Shown: one piece after another, positions 23,260 through 25,662 of the stretch
Position numbering within the stretch: position 1 is the first letter of the stretch
How the letters are laid out: each line of letters starts with the position of its first letter
NCBI GenBank assembly: GCA_942491525.1
Contig: CALOBW010000046.1
Location: forward strand, 1 to 25,662
Direction of reading: 5' to 3'
Source: CAYWBU01 sp942491525
GTDB taxonomy: Bacteria; Desulfobacterota; Desulfomonilia; UBA1062
Length of the DNA: 25,662 nt
The notes under the pieces: generated by a model
What the model was told of the DNA's origin: nothing
Database searches by the model: none
What the model saw: the letters and a program-made list of their open reading frames with translations, nothing else
Made by a program: the position numbers and the translations under genes

Positions 23260-23654
23260 ACCGAATCCTGCTGGTGGAAGATGACCACCATATCCAGATC
23301 CTGGTCAAGGCAGAGTTAGCCGAAAGCGGCTACAGCGTCACCGGCGTCCTGGACGGCAAGGAGGCCATCACGCTGCTGAAAAAAGAGCAGTTCGACTGCT
23401 GCATCCTGGACCTGCGCATGCCCAACATGGACGGCCTGGAAACCATGGGCCATATCATCAAGTTGCGCCTCAGCATGCCCATTATCATCTACAGCGCCTA
23501 CACCGGCTACAAGGACGACTGCCTGGCCGATGCGGCCGATGCCTATGTGGTCAAGAGCCACGACATGAGCGAACTGACCGCGACGGTCCTGCGCCTCAGC
23601 CCGCTGCCGATCTCAATTGCCAGACCACCGCTCAGGCGCAGCGCCCTCCCCTAG
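23256..23654 (+). CDS. Stand-alone receiver-domain response regulator coupled to bfr
   Basis: The 132-residue single-domain protein has acidic D9/D10, phospho-acceptor D52 in CILDLRMPNMDG, S80 in IIYSAYTGY and Lys100. After the Lys the usual Pro is Ser (VVKSHD), a variation that can alter receiver switching. A short Pro/Arg-rich tail follows (LPISIARPPLRRSALP). The ATG overlaps the bfr TGA by four bases. No kinase is adjacent. The stop TAG shares the palindrome CTAG with the stop of the convergent aminotransferase. Partner and role are unknown. Confidence 0.9.
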   Translation: MNRILLVEDDHHIQILVKAELAESGYSVTGVLDGKEAITLLKKEQFDCCILDLRMPNMDGLETMGHIIKLRLSMPIIIYSAYTGYKDDCLADAADAYVVKSHDMSELTATVLRLSPLPISIARPPLRRSALP

Positions 23655-24775
23655 TCCAGCACCTGCAGACGCTCACACGCCTGACCGATGACATCCTCGC
23701 CGCGGGCAAAGCAGAACCGCGCCAAGCCGTCGCCGGCAGCATCATGATAGAAGGCGCGCCCCGGCACTGCCGCCACCCCCGTCTTTTCAAGCAGCCACAT
23801 GCTCCTCTGATAGCTGTCGCTTCCGGGCAGCCGGCTGATATCGGCCAGCACATAGTAGGCCCCCTGCGGGAGCGAAGGCTTAAGCCCGGCGCTCTCCAAC
23901 GCGGCGCAGAGCAGCTGACGTTTGGCATAGTAGATCTGCGCCAGATCGCTGTAGAATTCCGGCCCGATCTGACCCAGGCCGCGGGCCACGCCGATCTGCA
24001 GCGGCGCCGGCGCACAGACATAGAAAAGATCATTATAGAAGGCGATCCGGTCAAACCAGCCCGGCGGACAGATACAGTATCCCACACGCCAGCCGGTGAT
24101 GCTGAAAACCTTGGAGAATCCGCTGACCATCACACTGCGCTCACGCAATCCATCAATGGCCAGGGGCGAGATATGCTTTGCGCCGTCATAGACGAAACGG
24201 GCATAGATCTCATCGCTGAAGACGATCAGATCATGCTGCTCGGCCAGCCCGGCCAGCTGCTCAAAGTCGGTAAAAACCTTGCCGCTGGGGTTGGATGGAG
24301 TGTTGATCAGAATGGCGCGCGTGCGTTCGGTCAAAGAGGCCGCCAACACTTCCCAGTCGATCTGCCAGTCGGGCCCCTCGAGCCTAAAGTAGCGCGGCTG
24401 CATACCGGCGGCCAGGATCGTATTGACATGGTAGCCGTAGTAGGGCTCAAAAACCAGAACCTCATCGCCCGGATTCAGCAGCCCGCGCAGGGCGGCATAG
24501 AAGGCCCCTGTGGCTCCCGCCGAAACAATCACGGAACGATCCGGCTCAATGCCATCCATGGCCTGATGGTAGGCGGCAATGGCCTGCTTCAGCTCGGGCA
24601 AACCATCCATCGGCGTATAGCTGTTGATGTCCTGATCAATAGCCATCTTGGCGGCAGCCGCCACCGCCGCGGGAACGCCCAGATCACAAACTCCCTGGGC
24701 CAGATTCAACCCGCCGACACGGGTACACTCCTGGGTCATACTGCGAATATCTGACTGCTGCAAAATGGTCCTCAC
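23651..24775 (-). CDS. Class I PLP-dependent aminotransferase (second in the window)
   Basis: The 374-residue fold-type I enzyme has NLAQGVCDLGVP (24-35), NSYTPMDGLPELKQAI (51-66), VSAGATGAFYAAL (84-96), NTPSNPSGKVF (158-168), FSDEIYARFVYDG (186-198) with cofactor-binding Asp188 and Tyr191, and SGFSKVFSITGWRVGY (218-233) with Schiff-base Lys222 and Arg230. It resembles aspartate/kynurenine-type aminotransferases; substrate not assignable. The GTG at 24775 lacks a ribosome site. A TTG four codons further in (24763) has GAGG at suitable spacing and may be the true start, fitting the use of TTG elsewhere in the window. It is only distantly similar to the enzyme at 15788. Confidence 0.93.
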   Translation of the reverse strand: MRTILQQSDIRSMTQECTRVGGLNLAQGVCDLGVPAAVAAAAKMAIDQDINSYTPMDGLPELKQAIAAYHQAMDGIEPDRSVIVSAGATGAFYAALRGLLNPGDEVLVFEPYYGYHVNTILAAGMQPRYFRLEGPDWQIDWEVLAASLTERTRAILINTPSNPSGKVFTDFEQLAGLAEQHDLIVFSDEIYARFVYDGAKHISPLAIDGLRERSVMVSGFSKVFSITGWRVGYCICPPGWFDRIAFYNDLFYVCAPAPLQIGVARGLGQIGPEFYSDLAQIYYAKRQLLCAALESAGLKPSLPQGAYYVLADISRLPGSDSYQRSMWLLEKTGVAAVPGRAFYHDAAGDGLARFCFARGEDVIGQACERLQVLD

Positions 24776-24826
24776 GCTGATTTTTTAACAGAGGATTATC
24801 ACTCCCGTAATCATCAGGCAAACTAA

Positions 24827-25662
24827 TTAAACGTCACCAGCCGTGCTGATAAGGCTCTCCAATCGTTCAACCCGTTGCTGCAGACTGGGGTCAGACCGCA
24901 CGGCCTGCCTAAAACGCGCACTGCTCTGGGTAACGGCCGACTCCCACCCCAAACAGAACTCCGATATCCTTCAGCTTGTGGCCGCTGTACTTGTGGCAAA
25001 GATATATCTCGACCTGGCGGACCTGAGGCTCACTGCCATCAAACTCCAGAGCCACCGCACGTCTGATCTGATCGAGACACTCCAGCCCCCTGACACATCT
25101 GAGGGCCGGCAGATCCCGACTGGGACTCCGCCGGTCCAGATATTTCTGCTTGATCTCATCGATAAAGCTGCGGCTGCCCAGAATGCTGGCCGCAAAAACA
25201 TCCTGCAGCGGGTTGGCATGTACAATCTCATCAGACACATAGTCAACATAGGCGTCAGCCGAATACTGAGTCCGCAAATAATCCATATAAAGCCAGTCCG
25301 GCCCATTCGACTGATCCGCATAGGCCGCATAACTCGACCAACTGTAGCTTCCGAGCCGGGCAACGATATGCAGGCGAACAGGATTTAAATGAATATGGCG
25401 CGACAGCGCCAGGGCGTAGCGCTCCTTCTCAACCAGGATCGCCATATAACGGCCCTGAAACAGATGACCACAGCGGCCATAGCGCGCGTTGAAATAGTTA
25501 GTGTAGGCGCCGTTTATGTGGTGCATAATCTGGGCAAGATTACCCAGTGGGGTCTCCAGCAAGAGATGATGAGTGATTATCCAGCAGGCAGTAGGCATGG
25601 ATGCGGGCACCGTAACGCTCAGTGGAACTTTCAAAATATTCCATAAGAAACGCAACCGGTCT
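24827..25662 (-). pseudogene. REP-associated tyrosine transposase (RAYT, IS200-like Y1/HUH), doubly frameshifted, 5' end outside window
   Basis: RAYTs are domesticated relatives of IS200/IS605 TnpA that act on REP palindromes. The core is unmistakable: LLLETPLGNLAQIMHHING, YTNYFNARYGRCGHLFQGRY, AILVEKERYALALSRHIHLN then PVR. Upstream, a neighbouring frame reads LMEYFESSTERYGARIHAYC then LLDNH. Removing one base near 25571 gives DNHYHLLLETP, the HUH-type motif. Downstream, removing one base at about 24941-24950 turns the early stop (24909) into ESAVTQSSARFRQAV then QQRVERLESLISTAGDV and TAA at 24827, the normal C-terminal helix-turn-helix end. As given, the gene is inactive because the catalytic motif is split. 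Possible REP partners in the window are the repeats at 454, 3847, 5464 and 5523. Confidence 0.85.

Overview
The window (25,662 bases) is gene-dense, GC-rich bacterial chromosome with strong GGC/CTG/CAG codon preference, short operons with overlapping start and stop codons, and TTG or GTG starts at several genes. The mix (FixL/FixJ-like two-component pair, receiver-TPR proteins, bacterioferritin, glycogen synthase, acyl-CoA synthetase, REP-associated transposase) suggests a Gram-negative bacterium. My recollection of related proteins points to the Desulfobacterota/Desulfuromonadia (deltaproteobacterial) area, but no search was run and the placement is uncertain. No tRNA, rRNA or CRISPR array was seen.

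Left part (1-8600), mostly minus strand: a frameshifted DUF5692-like membrane protein running off the left edge; a long-chain acyl-CoA synthetase whose frame continues past a TAG for 17 codons; a GH1 glycosidase; a membrane-anchored alpha/beta hydrolase; an AT-rich lone lipoprotein gene on the plus strand followed by two palindromic repeats; an ABC-F ATPase; and the coupled housekeeping pair rph-rdgB.

Centre (8663-15681), the most distinctive part: a plus-strand run of a GT-C/ArnT-like membrane protein with an altered catalytic loop, a receiver-TPR protein, a soluble GAF histidine kinase and a second, paralogous receiver-TPR protein. A TMTC-like membrane protein with TPRs converges on it with overlapping stop codons. 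Neither response regulator has a DNA-binding domain, so output is probably through protein contacts, possibly to the flanking glycosyltransferase-like membrane proteins (inference).

Right-centre (15730-20482): a class I aminotransferase (plus) abuts a minus-strand signalling operon of a multi-PAS FixL-like kinase with a Cys/His-rich N-terminus, a FixJ/TodT-like regulator and a stand-alone receiver. The kinase 5' end carries a 13-bp tandem duplication and a separate one-base frame shift.

Right part (20627-25662): ssb with a frame shift before its acidic tail, divergent from glgA; bfr translationally coupled to a stand-alone receiver; a second aminotransferase converging on it through a shared CTAG; and a REP-associated tyrosine transposase (RAYT) broken by two frame shifts, one inside its HUH motif.

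Six single-base frame shifts, all equivalent to one extra base, lie near the window ends and around 20.3-20.8 kb, in otherwise well-conserved genes. They are either real decay or sequence error; the essential nature of ssb makes error a serious possibility.
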